This document shows positions 33,634-42,612 of a DNA stretch of 64,000 nt, in pieces (position 1 is the first letter of the stretch; every line of letters starts with the position of its first letter). The stretch is from an uncultured Lentisphaerota bacterium. GTDB taxonomy: Bacteria; Verrucomicrobiota; Kiritimatiellia; CAIQIC01. Location: the NCBI GenBank assembly GCA_903889245.1, contig CAISWQ010000038.1:1-64000 (forward strand), written 5' to 3'. The notes beneath the pieces were generated by a model. It made no database searches, had not been told where the DNA came from, and saw nothing but the letters and a program-made list of their open reading frames with translations. The translations under genes were made by a program, and so were the position numbers.

Positions 33634-35184
33634 ATGAACAAAACAACCACAGCCGGAGTGCTTATTGGTGCTTTCAGTTGCTTGCTCGTCGCCGGCTGCG
33701 CCACCGGCGGCGGCCAACCGCCGCCGCCGGCGAAGTATCGCTGCCTCTTCAACCACGAGCTGCTGATCGTCTGCGGCAACAAGACGAACAGCCCGGCCTA
33801 TATGGCCTCGTTCATCGACAAGCTCAAGGACACCGACGTGGACGCGGTGCTGTGCTGCCCGACGGCGTGGCGCGCGAACCTGTTTCCCTCGGAGGTGGAC
33901 CCGCAGTGGAAGAAATACACGCCCGCCCAGAAATCGCCCAAGTTCCCGTCGTTCGACTACATCATGAAGTACATCCACGGCGGCGGCGACCCGGTGAAGG
34001 AGACGCTGGAGGCCTGCCGCCGCAACGGGAAGGCGTTCTTCATATCCTACCGGATGAACGACCACCATTACGTGGCCGACAAGACCTGGCCGACGCACAA
34101 CGCGTTCTGGCGCGAGCATCCGCAGTACTGGCTGGGCGATACCGAGGACTCGCCCTATACGTTTAGCGACCACTGCCGGCTGCTGAACTACCTCATCCCC
34201 GAGGTGCGCGAGTACTACTTCGCGATCATTCAGGAGCTGTGCACACGCTACGACGTGGATGGGCTCGAGCTGGACTTCCAGCGGTTCCCGAAATTTTTCC
34301 ACAAGGCCAAGACCGAGGAAGGCCGGCGCGTGATGACCGGGTTCGTCGCGCGTATCCGCGCACTGGCCGACAAGGTCGGACGCGAGCGCGGCAAGTTCCT
34401 GCCGCTCTGCGTGCGCGTGCCCGAGACGCCCGCCCTGTGCGAGGCGGCCGGGCTCGATGTGCTGGACTGGGACGCGCGCGGGCTGGTGCAGATGATCAAC
34501 ATCTCGTCCTCCTACATCCACACAATGAACTTGGACATCGAGGGCTTCAAGGCGCGCCGGACGCAGGCACGGCTCTATGGCGAGATGAACTACGTGACCT
34601 ACCAGGCGCCGAAGACGGCGAAGGGTTTCGGGCGGCGTTACACCACGTTCGAGGTCTATCGCGCGACGGCGCTCAACTTCCTCACGCGCGGCGCCGATGG
34701 CTTGAGCCTCTTCAACTACGACTATGTTCCCGCCAAACTGCGCCCGGCCATGGCGCCGGGGCTCAAGGGCATCACCGACGTGGAGTTTCTGCGCACGACG
34801 GCGAAGGACTACACCATTTATCCGCGCTCCGGTCTGCTCCCGGCGACGAACAAGGCAACGCTCCAGGTCATCATCCCCGACGACACGCGCCAGGTGCCGT
34901 TCAGCCGCGCCGCGCTGCGCATCGAGACACGGCGCGACAGCACAAAGGTCAAATTCGGCGTGCGCCTGAACGGGAAGGAACTGGCGCCGTGCGACTGGCC
35001 GGACACCGAGCTCTTTCCGCCGGTCGACCGCAACGAGGGCTATGCGACGCGCGACTGCGTGAAGTTCTTCGCGGTCCCGTTGGAGGCGCTCGTGGTGGGC
35101 GCCAACACCATCGAGATCGCGCGGCAGGACGGCGGCAAGTCGGCGTGCTCGCTGTTCTCGATGGAACTGGCTTTGATCAAATGA
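33634..35184 (+). CDS. Lipoprotein, TIM-barrel glycosidase-like protein
   Basis: A 516-residue protein with a lipoprotein signal (S-C-L-L-V-A-G-C-A-T) and a Pro-rich linker. The core resembles uncharacterised glycoside-hydrolase-like TIM barrels: Y-D-V-D-G-L-E-L-D-F-Q-R-F on a central strand has the acidic cluster expected of catalytic residues, preceded by I-S-Y-R-M-N-D-H-H. The C-terminal ~110 residues look like a small beta-sandwich. Family and substrate are not recognisable with certainty. Its stop overlaps ATGA with the following BNR protein, so they probably act on the same glycan. ATG 33634 starts the lipoprotein signal. Confidence 0.6.
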   Translation: MNKTTTAGVLIGAFSCLLVAGCATGGGQPPPPAKYRCLFNHELLIVCGNKTNSPAYMASFIDKLKDTDVDAVLCCPTAWRANLFPSEVDPQWKKYTPAQKSPKFPSFDYIMKYIHGGGDPVKETLEACRRNGKAFFISYRMNDHHYVADKTWPTHNAFWREHPQYWLGDTEDSPYTFSDHCRLLNYLIPEVREYYFAIIQELCTRYDVDGLELDFQRFPKFFHKAKTEEGRRVMTGFVARIRALADKVGRERGKFLPLCVRVPETPALCEAAGLDVLDWDARGLVQMINISSSYIHTMNLDIEGFKARRTQARLYGEMNYVTYQAPKTAKGFGRRYTTFEVYRATALNFLTRGADGLSLFNYDYVPAKLRPAMAPGLKGITDVEFLRTTAKDYTIYPRSGLLPATNKATLQVIIPDDTRQVPFSRAALRIETRRDSTKVKFGVRLNGKELAPCDWPDTELFPPVDRNEGYATRDCVKFFAVPLEALVVGANTIEIARQDGGKSACSLFSMELALIK

Positions 35185-36899
35185 GGCTGCTGCTGAATCA
35201 ACGAAGCTTGCTGGCCGCGGCACTGCTCGGCGCGGGTGCCGCCGCAGCCGCGCTGCCGGTCTATCAACCGAAGATCCAGCTCAACGACATCTACTTCCTG
35301 CATCCCGGCGCGCAGCCGGAGCTGCGCTATAACCACGATGTGGACATCGTGAAGTTCAAGGGCCGTTTCTTCGCGGCGTGGAACGCCAACGAGAACCGCG
35401 GCGAGGACAAGCCGGGGCAATACAACTATGTGAGCGTGAGCGATGACTTCGCGCACTGGTCGAATCCCGTGCGGATGTTCACTGCCGCGGCGGGCGCGGC
35501 CAACCCGGTCGAGAGCGACAACCAGTGGCAGCCGAACTTCATCAACTGGCAGGACCGGGCGCTGTTCTGTGCGTGGTGTGATTTCGTCGCGCGCCGCGTG
35601 TTCGTGGCGACCTCGGCCGATGGCCTCCACTGGAACAACGTCGAGGTGGCGAATGCGCCCGAGGCGCTCAAGGGCAAGGCCAGCGGGTTCCCGACCAATC
35701 ACGGCCTGCTGACGCGGCAGGGCGTCATGCTGTTCCCGTGCAGCATCCCGTTCACCGATACGCCGCGCGCACTCGTCGGCAAGACGCGCTACGCCGGCGT
35801 GCTGCGCAGCGAGGATGGCGGGAAAACCTGGGCGTGGAGCGAGCCGATCGAGGCGATCTCATGGAAGCAGGCCGGCGAGAATCCGGCGGAGTTCGGCGGC
35901 GACGTGATCACGCTCTGGGAGCCGATGCTGTTCGAGCAGGCCGATGGGAAGCTCGGGCTGCTCATCCGCAACTCCACCGCGCAGGAAAATCCCGAGCGCG
36001 CCGAGAAGCCGCACCGCATGCTGCTCTACTGCACCAGCAGCGACGCGGGGAAGACGTGGACCAAGGCGCGGCCGGTCGAGGTGGACACCATCTGCTCGCG
36101 CAACTTCGCCATCTCCGGCGTCGGCGCGCCCGACAGCCTGTTGATGGTGCTCAACGATAACAATGTCCGCGTGCCCGAACGCATCAGCCACGACCGCTAT
36201 TTCCTCGCGCTCTACTGCGCGCCGGTCTGCGAGCCCGACCTGCTGCTGCCCGGCCCGGTGATCCAGCCGCAGGGCGGGACGGCGTTTTATCCGAACGGCT
36301 TCGTGGATGGTGGCAAGCTCTACGTCGCCTACACCTATCCCGGCGGCATCCACAGCAGCGTGATCGCGCCGCTGCCGGATTTCTCGCGGCCGTTCCTGCT
36401 GCCGCGCGAGGGGCGTGCCGGCCTGCGGCTCGTAGATGGCGTCGCGCATTTCGGCCTGCGCCAGACGAGCCTCGGGCTGGTGCTGACGGAGAAGCTGACC
36501 CGCCAGCCGAAGCTGCGCCTCGCGTTCGACGTGAACGTGAACCGGTACAACGGCGGCGACTGGCCCGTGCTGACGCTTGGCGGCAAGACGCGCAATGGCA
36601 CGACGCTGCGGGCGATTTATAGCGAGCAGGCGAAAGCCGATGTTTTTCAGGTGGCGATCGGCGGCGGCAAGTGGGCCGACCTCGCGCCGTTCAAGTTGAA
36701 GGCGTGGAACCACGTCGAGGTCGAGCTGACCGCCGACGGTTTCTCCGTGGCGCTCAACGGCGCGCCGGCGCAGTCGTTCAAGAAACCGCTACTGCGGAAG
36801 ATCTGCTTCGGTGGCCTCTACGTGGCCCCGCCGTGGCCGATGGGCATGCAGGGCAGCAGCGATGTGCAGGTGAAACTCGATTCGATCAACGTGGAGTGA
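35181..36899 (+). CDS. Secreted BNR-propeller (sialidase-like) protein
   Basis: A 572-residue exported protein with sialidase-type Asp-boxes (T-S-A-D-G-L-H-W, S-E-D-G-G-K-T-W, S-S-D-A-G-K-T-W) in a six-bladed propeller. A C-terminal concanavalin/LamG-like region of about 120 residues follows (K-A-W-N-H-V-E-V-E-L). True exo-sialidases need an Arg triad and a Tyr/Glu pair that I cannot assign here, so it is safer to call it BNR/sialidase-like. It is translationally coupled to the upstream lipoprotein and 2 nt from the next BNR gene. Confidence 0.75.
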   Translation: MRLLLNQRSLLAAALLGAGAAAAALPVYQPKIQLNDIYFLHPGAQPELRYNHDVDIVKFKGRFFAAWNANENRGEDKPGQYNYVSVSDDFAHWSNPVRMFTAAAGAANPVESDNQWQPNFINWQDRALFCAWCDFVARRVFVATSADGLHWNNVEVANAPEALKGKASGFPTNHGLLTRQGVMLFPCSIPFTDTPRALVGKTRYAGVLRSEDGGKTWAWSEPIEAISWKQAGENPAEFGGDVITLWEPMLFEQADGKLGLLIRNSTAQENPERAEKPHRMLLYCTSSDAGKTWTKARPVEVDTICSRNFAISGVGAPDSLLMVLNDNNVRVPERISHDRYFLALYCAPVCEPDLLLPGPVIQPQGGTAFYPNGFVDGGKLYVAYTYPGGIHSSVIAPLPDFSRPFLLPREGRAGLRLVDGVAHFGLRQTSLGLVLTEKLTRQPKLRLAFDVNVNRYNGGDWPVLTLGGKTRNGTTLRAIYSEQAKADVFQVAIGGGKWADLAPFKLKAWNHVEVELTADGFSVALNGAPAQSFKKPLLRKICFGGLYVAPPWPMGMQGSSDVQVKLDSINVE

Positions 36900-36901
36900 A
36901 C

Positions 36902-37969
36902 ATGAAGATTGAAGTCATTCTTGCCGTCGCGCTGCTGCCGCTGGCCGCGCTGAACGCCGCGGAAAAGCCGGCGACTCTCACCGAACCGCGCGTTGTGCAG
37001 GAGGCGCAGGGCTACAATTCGTGGCCGATGATCCAGGCCCTCGGCGGGAAGCTGGTCTGCGTGTATAGCCGCGGCTCGGGGCACACGATCGGCGAGGACG
37101 CGCGTGCCGTCTATGCGCGCACCTCGGCCGACGGCGGCAAAACATGGACGGCGGAAACGGTGGTCGCCAATACGCCGGGCTACGGCGAGGTCGAGGTCGG
37201 CAAGGGCCTCGATGCCAACGGCGCAATGCTGCTCTGGGTGCGGCGCATAGGGAAGGATTCGAAGCATGACCTCTATCGCACCACGGATGGCGTGATGTTC
37301 ACGCTCGTCGCAACGCCGAAGCTTGCCGTGACGCCGATCCAGATCACCGATGTCTTTGCCGTCCCCACGGTCGGGCTCATGGCGCTGTGGTTCGCGGGGA
37401 ACTACGGCGATAACGGTCCCTGCCACTCGTGGGGCAAGCTGACCAGCAGCGACAACGGCGCGACGTGGACGCAGACGCCTATCGAGTCCGGGCTGACCAA
37501 GGCGCAGTGGCCGACCGAGCCCGCCGCGGTTTATCTCGGCGAGGGCCGGCTGCTCGCGATCGGACGGACCGAGACCGGCGCCGCTCAATTCCAAATGGTC
37601 TCGACCGACTACGGCAAGACGTGGACCCGCAAGCCCACCAACATCGCCGATGTCCACGCCTCCACGCCAAGCCTGATCCTCGACGCCGCAACCGGCCTGG
37701 TGAGCAACTACTACTATCAGCGCGGCAAGGCCGGGCTCCTCCGGCGGCGCGTCGTCGCGCCGGACCGCGTATTCAACCAGCCGCTCGACTGGCCCGCGTC
37801 CGAGCCCGTCGCCGCTGGCAGCCAGATCACGTTCGATGCCGGCAACGCGAACGCCACCGCGCTCAAGGGCACGCATTACATCGCCTTCTATTCCGGCAAA
37901 GCGCCCGACACGGCGGTCCTGGTCGCCGCGCTCCCGGCGCCGAAACCGCCGCACTCCGGCGGCCACTGA
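36902..37969 (+). CDS. Secreted BNR-propeller (sialidase-like) protein
   Basis: A 355-residue exported protein with Asp-boxes T-S-A-D-G-G-K-T-W, S-S-D-N-G-A-T-W and S-T-D-Y-G-K-T-W, i.e. a single propeller without accessory domain. Signal peptide A-V-A-L-L-P-L-A-A-L-N-A. It is the third gene of the lipoprotein-BNR-BNR unit; array 6 follows 43 nt after its stop. The specific bond cleaved is unknown. Confidence 0.75.
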   Translation: MKIEVILAVALLPLAALNAAEKPATLTEPRVVQEAQGYNSWPMIQALGGKLVCVYSRGSGHTIGEDARAVYARTSADGGKTWTAETVVANTPGYGEVEVGKGLDANGAMLLWVRRIGKDSKHDLYRTTDGVMFTLVATPKLAVTPIQITDVFAVPTVGLMALWFAGNYGDNGPCHSWGKLTSSDNGATWTQTPIESGLTKAQWPTEPAAVYLGEGRLLAIGRTETGAAQFQMVSTDYGKTWTRKPTNIADVHASTPSLILDAATGLVSNYYYQRGKAGLLRRRVVAPDRVFNQPLDWPASEPVAAGSQITFDAGNANATALKGTHYIAFYSGKAPDTAVLVAALPAPKPPHSGGH

Positions 37970-38012
37970 CATGACTCGCTCCTCACAACACCGCCGTTTG
38001 TGGTGGATGGTT

Positions 38013-38090
38013 TTCCAAGCCTTGGAAACCGAACATGGTGTTTTTTCCAAGGCTTGGAAAATCTCGCGGAAAATTTTCCAAGCCTTGGAA
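38013..38090. repeat. TTCCA-N5-TGGAA array 6 (3 copies)
   Basis: Copies at 38013-38027, 38045-38059 (TTCCAAGGCTTGGAA) and 38076-38090; spacing 32 and 31 bp. The last copy ends 26 nt before the ATG at 38117, just upstream of its AAAGGA ribosome-binding site, showing that the array and the Shine-Dalgarno are separate elements. Confidence 0.93.
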
Positions 38091-38116
38091 CCGATAGGAA
38101 AATGAAAGGAACAAAC

Positions 38117-39988
38117 ATGAAGCCCACACTCCTCGCCGTGCTGCTGCTCGCGTTGCCGGCGGCGTTCGCCGCCGAGAAAAAAGTCGCCGAGCCCGCGCCC
38201 GATCTGCGCAACATCGTCACCGGCCGAGTCATTCCCAGCGAGGGCTATGCCGACCAGCCGTACATCGTGAAGACCGATGACGGCGCGTGGCTGTGCGTGA
38301 TGACCACCGGCGCCGGCAAGGAAGGTCAAGGTGGCCAGCACGTGGTCTCGATGCGCAGCACGAACCAGGGCCGCACGTGGGAGAAGCAGGTGGATATCGA
38401 GCCTGCCGACGGCCCCGAGGCGAGCTACGCCGTGCTGCTCAAGGTGCCGGGCGGCCGCGTCTATGCCTTCTATAATCACAACACCGACCGCGTGCCCGAG
38501 GTGAAGACAGAAAATGGGAAGACCATGAAGCGCGTTGATTCGCTCGGGCACTACGTCTTCAAGTTCAGCGACGACCACGGCAGGAGCTGGTCGCCGCAGC
38601 GCTACGAGGTGACGCTACGGGAGTTCGCGTGCGACCGCGCCAACGTCTACGGCGGCAAGCTGCGCTTCTTCTGGAACGTCGGCCGGCCGCTGATTTTGGG
38701 CGACGCCGCGATCATGGTGATGCACAAGGTCGGCGCGATGGGCGATGGTTTCTTCGCGCAGTCGGAGGGCGCGTTCTTCAGCAGCAAGAACATCCTAACC
38801 GAGCGCGACCCGGCGAAGATCACGTTCGAGACGCTGCCCGATGGCGAGGTGGGTTTGCGCACGCCGGTCGGCGGCGGCCGCGTTGCCGAGGAACAGAGCA
38901 TCGTGAAGTTGAGCGACGGCTCGCTCTACTGTGTCTACCGCACGATTGATGGCTGGCCGACCTGCGCCTACAGCCGCGACGGCGGCCACACGTGGAGCAC
39001 GCCCGCCTACAAGACCTACACGCCCGGCGGGCAGCGCGTGAAGCATCCGCGCGCGGCGAACTTCGCGTGGAATTGCTCCAACGGGAAATTCCTCTACTGG
39101 TTCCACAACCACGGCGGCAAATTCGTCGGCGAACTCGGCGCGGCGGGCAAGGGCGGGCGCAGCCCCTACGACGACCGCAACCCCGCGTGGCTGATGGCCG
39201 GCCAGGAGATCGACACGCCACAGGGGAAGATGATCGAGTGGTCGCAGCCGGAGATCCTGCTCTACGACGACGATCCCTACATCCGCATGAGCTACCCGGA
39301 CCTCGTCGAGGATGGCGGCAAGTTCTTCATCACCGAGACGCAGAAGACCATCGGGCACCTGCACGAGATTTCCCCGGCGCTGGTCAACGGCCTGTTCAAC
39401 CAGTTCACCAGCCGCAAGGCGGCGACCAACAGCCTCGCGCTCAAGGCAACCGCCGCGCAACTCGTGGCGCACGCCGTGCCGATGCCCAAACTGCCGGAAC
39501 TTAACAAGCGCAATAACAAGGCGGAGACGATGAACGGCTTGGACCTGCACGCCGGCTTCAGCGTGGACCTGTGGTTGCAGCTCGACTCGCTCGCCGCCGG
39601 GCAGGTCATCCTCGATAGCCGCGATGCGGCGGGGCAGGGCGTGCTCGTGACGACGACCGACGCCGGTACGCTCAAGCTCGCGCTCAACGACGGGCGGCAG
39701 GAGGTCGCGTGGACCAGCGACCGCGGCGCGCTGGCGGCCGGCAAGTTGCAGCATGTCGTGATGACCGTGGATGGCGGGCCGAAGATCATCACCTTTGTCG
39801 TCAATGGTGTGTTGTGCGATGGCGGCGACGAGCGGCAGTTCGGCTGGGGCCGCTACAGCCCGACGCTGCGCACGCCCAACGGCGCGGCGACCGCGCAACT
39901 CGCACCCGCCGTCCGCGGGCTGCGCGTCTACACGCGCGCGCTCCGCACCAGCGAGGTCGTCGGCAACTTCCGCGCCGGCTGTCTGTGA
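38117..39988 (+). CDS. Secreted BNR-propeller protein with C-terminal LamG domain
   Basis: A 623-residue exported protein. Asp-boxes S-T-N-Q-G-R-T-W, S-D-D-H-G-R-S-W and S-R-D-G-G-H-T-W mark a sialidase-type propeller (about residues 30-430). A LamG-like domain (about 470-620: L-H-A-G-F-S-V-D-L-W-L-Q-L, R-G-L-R-V-Y-T-R-A-L) may bind glycan. I use the ATG at 38117 because AAAGGA lies 6 nt upstream and the signal peptide starts there; 38102 is an alternative. It opens the unit after array 6, with GH20 next. Confidence 0.75.
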   Translation: MKPTLLAVLLLALPAAFAAEKKVAEPAPDLRNIVTGRVIPSEGYADQPYIVKTDDGAWLCVMTTGAGKEGQGGQHVVSMRSTNQGRTWEKQVDIEPADGPEASYAVLLKVPGGRVYAFYNHNTDRVPEVKTENGKTMKRVDSLGHYVFKFSDDHGRSWSPQRYEVTLREFACDRANVYGGKLRFFWNVGRPLILGDAAIMVMHKVGAMGDGFFAQSEGAFFSSKNILTERDPAKITFETLPDGEVGLRTPVGGGRVAEEQSIVKLSDGSLYCVYRTIDGWPTCAYSRDGGHTWSTPAYKTYTPGGQRVKHPRAANFAWNCSNGKFLYWFHNHGGKFVGELGAAGKGGRSPYDDRNPAWLMAGQEIDTPQGKMIEWSQPEILLYDDDPYIRMSYPDLVEDGGKFFITETQKTIGHLHEISPALVNGLFNQFTSRKAATNSLALKATAAQLVAHAVPMPKLPELNKRNNKAETMNGLDLHAGFSVDLWLQLDSLAAGQVILDSRDAAGQGVLVTTTDAGTLKLALNDGRQEVAWTSDRGALAAGKLQHVVMTVDGGPKIITFVVNGVLCDGGDERQFGWGRYSPTLRTPNGAATAQLAPAVRGLRVYTRALRTSEVVGNFRAGCL

Positions 39989-40050
39989 AAGGTCGTTAAA
40001 TGCTAGAGTTCCCCAAAATTGGCACGCCATTCTGGCTCTGATGGAGTGAA

Positions 40051-41754
40051 ATGATGATCAACATGCTTGCGCTGCTTGCGGCCACCGCGCTGATCCCCCA
40101 GCCACAGAAGGTGGAAAATTTAGAGGGCGAATACCGGTTCGCCGGGCAACCCACCGTGCGCGTCGAAGCCGCCGCCAGCCTTGGCGATGAGGGCTATGAA
40201 CTGGTCGTGACGGGCACGGGCGTCACGATCCGCGCCACAAAACCGGCTGGCGAATTCTACGCACGGCAGACGCTTGACCAATTGCGTGATGGCGCGCGGT
40301 TGCCCTGTGTGCGCATCACCGATGCGCCGGCATCCAAGTGGCGCGGGTTCATGCACGATGTGGGCCGGAATCCGCAGGATGTGGCGTTGTTGAAGCGGTT
40401 CCTCGACGTGATGGCGCGCTACAAGATGAACGTGTTCCACTGGCATCTGACCGACAATCCCGGTTATCGCATCGAGTGCCGGGTGCATCGCGAACTGAAT
40501 GATCCAAAGTTCATGACCCCGACGCGGCGTCCCGGTTTTTTCTACACCTATGCCCAGATCAACGACGTGATCGAGTATGCGCGCCAGCGCCACATCATGG
40601 TCGTCCCGGAGATCGATATGCCGGGGCACAGCGCGTATTTCAAACGTGCCTTCGGCGTCGAGATGCAGAGCGAGCAAGGCACGAAGATTCTCAAGGAAGC
40701 GGTCGGTGAGTTTCTCGACAACGTCAAAACCGAATACGTTCACATGGGTTCGGACGAAGTGAGCCTCAAGAACGCGAAGTTCATGGACGAGATGGCCGAT
40801 TTCATTCGCCAGCGCGGTCGCAAGCTGCTGGTCTGGCGGCCCGGTCACCTACCGAAAGGCGAGGTCATCACGCAACTTTGGGCCGGTGGCGGCAAGAACA
40901 GCTTGCCACTCGCCGGCATCCCGGCGGTGGACTCGCGGAACGATTACATCAACCACCTCGATCCCTTTGACGGCCCGGTGGGTATCATGAACCTCGGCAA
41001 CCCAGAGACCTTGGGCGGCATTCTCTGTCACTGGCCCGACAACAACGCCGGCGACCAGATGAACATCTACCGGCAAAGCCCGGTCTTCCCGGCGTTGCTC
41101 GCGGCGGCGGAGCGTTACTGGACCGGCCAGACGAAACGGCGGCCGGAATTTTGGGGCAAGCTGGCGCCGGATTTCGCGGAGTTCGAGGCGCGGATGCTGG
41201 CGCATCGCGACCGCTATTTCCGCGACTGGCCGTTCCCCTATGTGAAGCAAACCGACCTCGTCTGGACGCTGAACGGCACCGTCGAGGCCCGCGGCGCAAC
41301 GATTCATCTCAACCATTTCTGGTACGACGGCTGGCTGCCGAAGGCGAAGACGGGAACGGCCACGGCGCGCACGTTCGTCTGGTCGCCGCAGGCGCAGACG
41401 GTCGGCTTCTGGATCAATTTCAACGGTCCCTCCCGCTCCGGCCGCGACAGCCGGAATCCCGACAAGGGCGAGTGGAGCAATACCGGTTCGCAAGTGTGGG
41501 TGAACGACCAACCCCTGCCGCCACCCGACTGGAAGCAGCCCGGCAAGCAGTCGGCTGAGGTGCCGTTCGTGGATGAAGATTATTTCTACCGGCCGCCCAC
41601 ACCGGTGGCCTTGAAACAGGGCTGGAACAAAATTGACATCAAGGCCATCCGCACGGCCGGCATCCGCAAGTGGATGTTCACGTGCGTCCCGGTGCGGGCG
41701 ACCGGCGATCAGGTGCGCGAGGTGGAAGGACTGAAATTCTCAACGCATCCATGA
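40051..41754 (+). CDS. GH20 beta-N-acetylhexosaminidase-like enzyme
   Basis: A 567-residue protein with the GH20 layout: an N-terminal beta-alpha domain (P-Q-P-Q-K-V-E), then the barrel starting G-F-M-H-D-V-G-R and V-F-H-W-H-L-T-D-N. The catalytic pair is in H-M-G-S-D-E-V-S (Asp235/Glu236). It would release terminal beta-GlcNAc or GalNAc by substrate-assisted catalysis. The C-terminal region after about residue 400 is beta-rich and not recognised. The signal peptide is short (A-L-L-A-A-T-A). GGAG precedes the ATG. Confidence 0.85.
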   Translation: MMINMLALLAATALIPQPQKVENLEGEYRFAGQPTVRVEAAASLGDEGYELVVTGTGVTIRATKPAGEFYARQTLDQLRDGARLPCVRITDAPASKWRGFMHDVGRNPQDVALLKRFLDVMARYKMNVFHWHLTDNPGYRIECRVHRELNDPKFMTPTRRPGFFYTYAQINDVIEYARQRHIMVVPEIDMPGHSAYFKRAFGVEMQSEQGTKILKEAVGEFLDNVKTEYVHMGSDEVSLKNAKFMDEMADFIRQRGRKLLVWRPGHLPKGEVITQLWAGGGKNSLPLAGIPAVDSRNDYINHLDPFDGPVGIMNLGNPETLGGILCHWPDNNAGDQMNIYRQSPVFPALLAAAERYWTGQTKRRPEFWGKLAPDFAEFEARMLAHRDRYFRDWPFPYVKQTDLVWTLNGTVEARGATIHLNHFWYDGWLPKAKTGTATARTFVWSPQAQTVGFWINFNGPSRSGRDSRNPDKGEWSNTGSQVWVNDQPLPPPDWKQPGKQSAEVPFVDEDYFYRPPTPVALKQGWNKIDIKAIRTAGIRKWMFTCVPVRATGDQVREVEGLKFSTHP

Positions 41755-41791
41755 GGCACAACGAAACGCTGGCAGGAGATCGTGATCGGAT

Positions 41792-41901
41792 TTCCCAAGC
41801 CTTGGGAAAAGTTCCGGAAATTTTTCCAGGGTTTGGAAGTATTTTGGCGAAATTTTCCAGGGCTTGGAAAAAGCCGGTGTTTGTGTTTCCAATCCTTGGA
41901 A
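41792..41901. repeat. TTCCA-N5-TGGAA array 7 (4 copies)
   Basis: Copies at 41792-41808 (17-bp variant TTCCCAAGCCTTGGGAA), 41824-41838 (TTCCAGGGTTTGGAA), 41855-41869 and 41887-41901 (TTCCAATCCTTGGAA); spacing 31, 31 and 32 bp. It ends 16 nt before the ATG at 41918. The first copy keeps its symmetry through a compensated extra C/G pair, which suggests selection for the dyad. Confidence 0.93.
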
Positions 41902-41917
41902 CCGAGCCGGGGATGAA

Positions 41918-42601
41918 ATGAAAACCATCGGAAAAATCCTCGCCGCCCTGCTGCTCGCGCCGCTGGCGGCGCTGGCCGCCGAACCCGCGGCGGCCATCCA
42001 CGAGACGTTCGACGCCAAGTTCGATGCCTCGCGCTTCCTCACGCCCCTTCCAAACAAAAATACCGAGGTGCGCGATGGCGTGCTGTGGACACGTGGCTCC
42101 AGCGGCGGCAAGTATCCGCCCATGGTCTATTTGCCGGTGCGGGGGCAGGACCTCGCCATCTCCTTCCGCTACCGTCATCGCGGGGCCGGCGGCTGGTTGT
42201 GGTTTTTTGTGGATGGCGATGACGGCCACGGCAGCACCGACCACATGCTGCGTGTGAAGCTCCTGCGCGCAGGCGTCCAACTCGAAGTGGACGGCCACAC
42301 GCTCGACCCCAAGCATCCGCAACTGCAAACCAATCGCCCACCCGACCCGGTCAGCCACACCTACCGGTTGAACGAGTTCCTGCCGCTGCGTAAACTCGAC
42401 CTTGCCGCCAACGACTGGCACACGGTCAAACTCGTCTTCACCGGCGAAAACGTCTGCATCACCCTCGACGACACACGCTGGACCACGAAGCTCCAACGCG
42501 CCGGCTTCAACGCGGCGAAGCGCAAGCTGCTCTGGATGCAGAATGGCGGCGCAGAAGGCATCGAACTGGACGATATCCATGTGACACCCGTTTCCAAGTA
42601 A
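41918..42601 (+). CDS. Secreted DUF1080-like (concanavalin-fold) protein
   Basis: A 227-residue exported protein. Signal peptide I-L-A-A-L-L-L-A-P-L-A-A-L-A-A is of the recurrent L-L-L-A-P-L type. The mature part (I-S-F-R-Y-R-H-R-G-A-G-G-W-L-W-F-F, L-A-A-N-D-W-H-T-V-K-L-V-F, C-I-T-L-D-D-T-R) resembles the beta-sandwich of DUF1080/3-keto-disaccharide-hydrolase-like proteins. No catalytic residues can be assigned, so binding or hydrolysis are both possible. First gene after array 7; the GH106 gene follows 11 nt later. Confidence 0.6.
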   Translation: MKTIGKILAALLLAPLAALAAEPAAAIHETFDAKFDASRFLTPLPNKNTEVRDGVLWTRGSSGGKYPPMVYLPVRGQDLAISFRYRHRGAGGWLWFFVDGDDGHGSTDHMLRVKLLRAGVQLEVDGHTLDPKHPQLQTNRPPDPVSHTYRLNEFLPLRKLDLAANDWHTVKLVFTGENVCITLDDTRWTTKLQRAGFNAAKRKLLWMQNGGAEGIELDDIHVTPVSK

Positions 42602-42612
42602 CCGAAGCCACC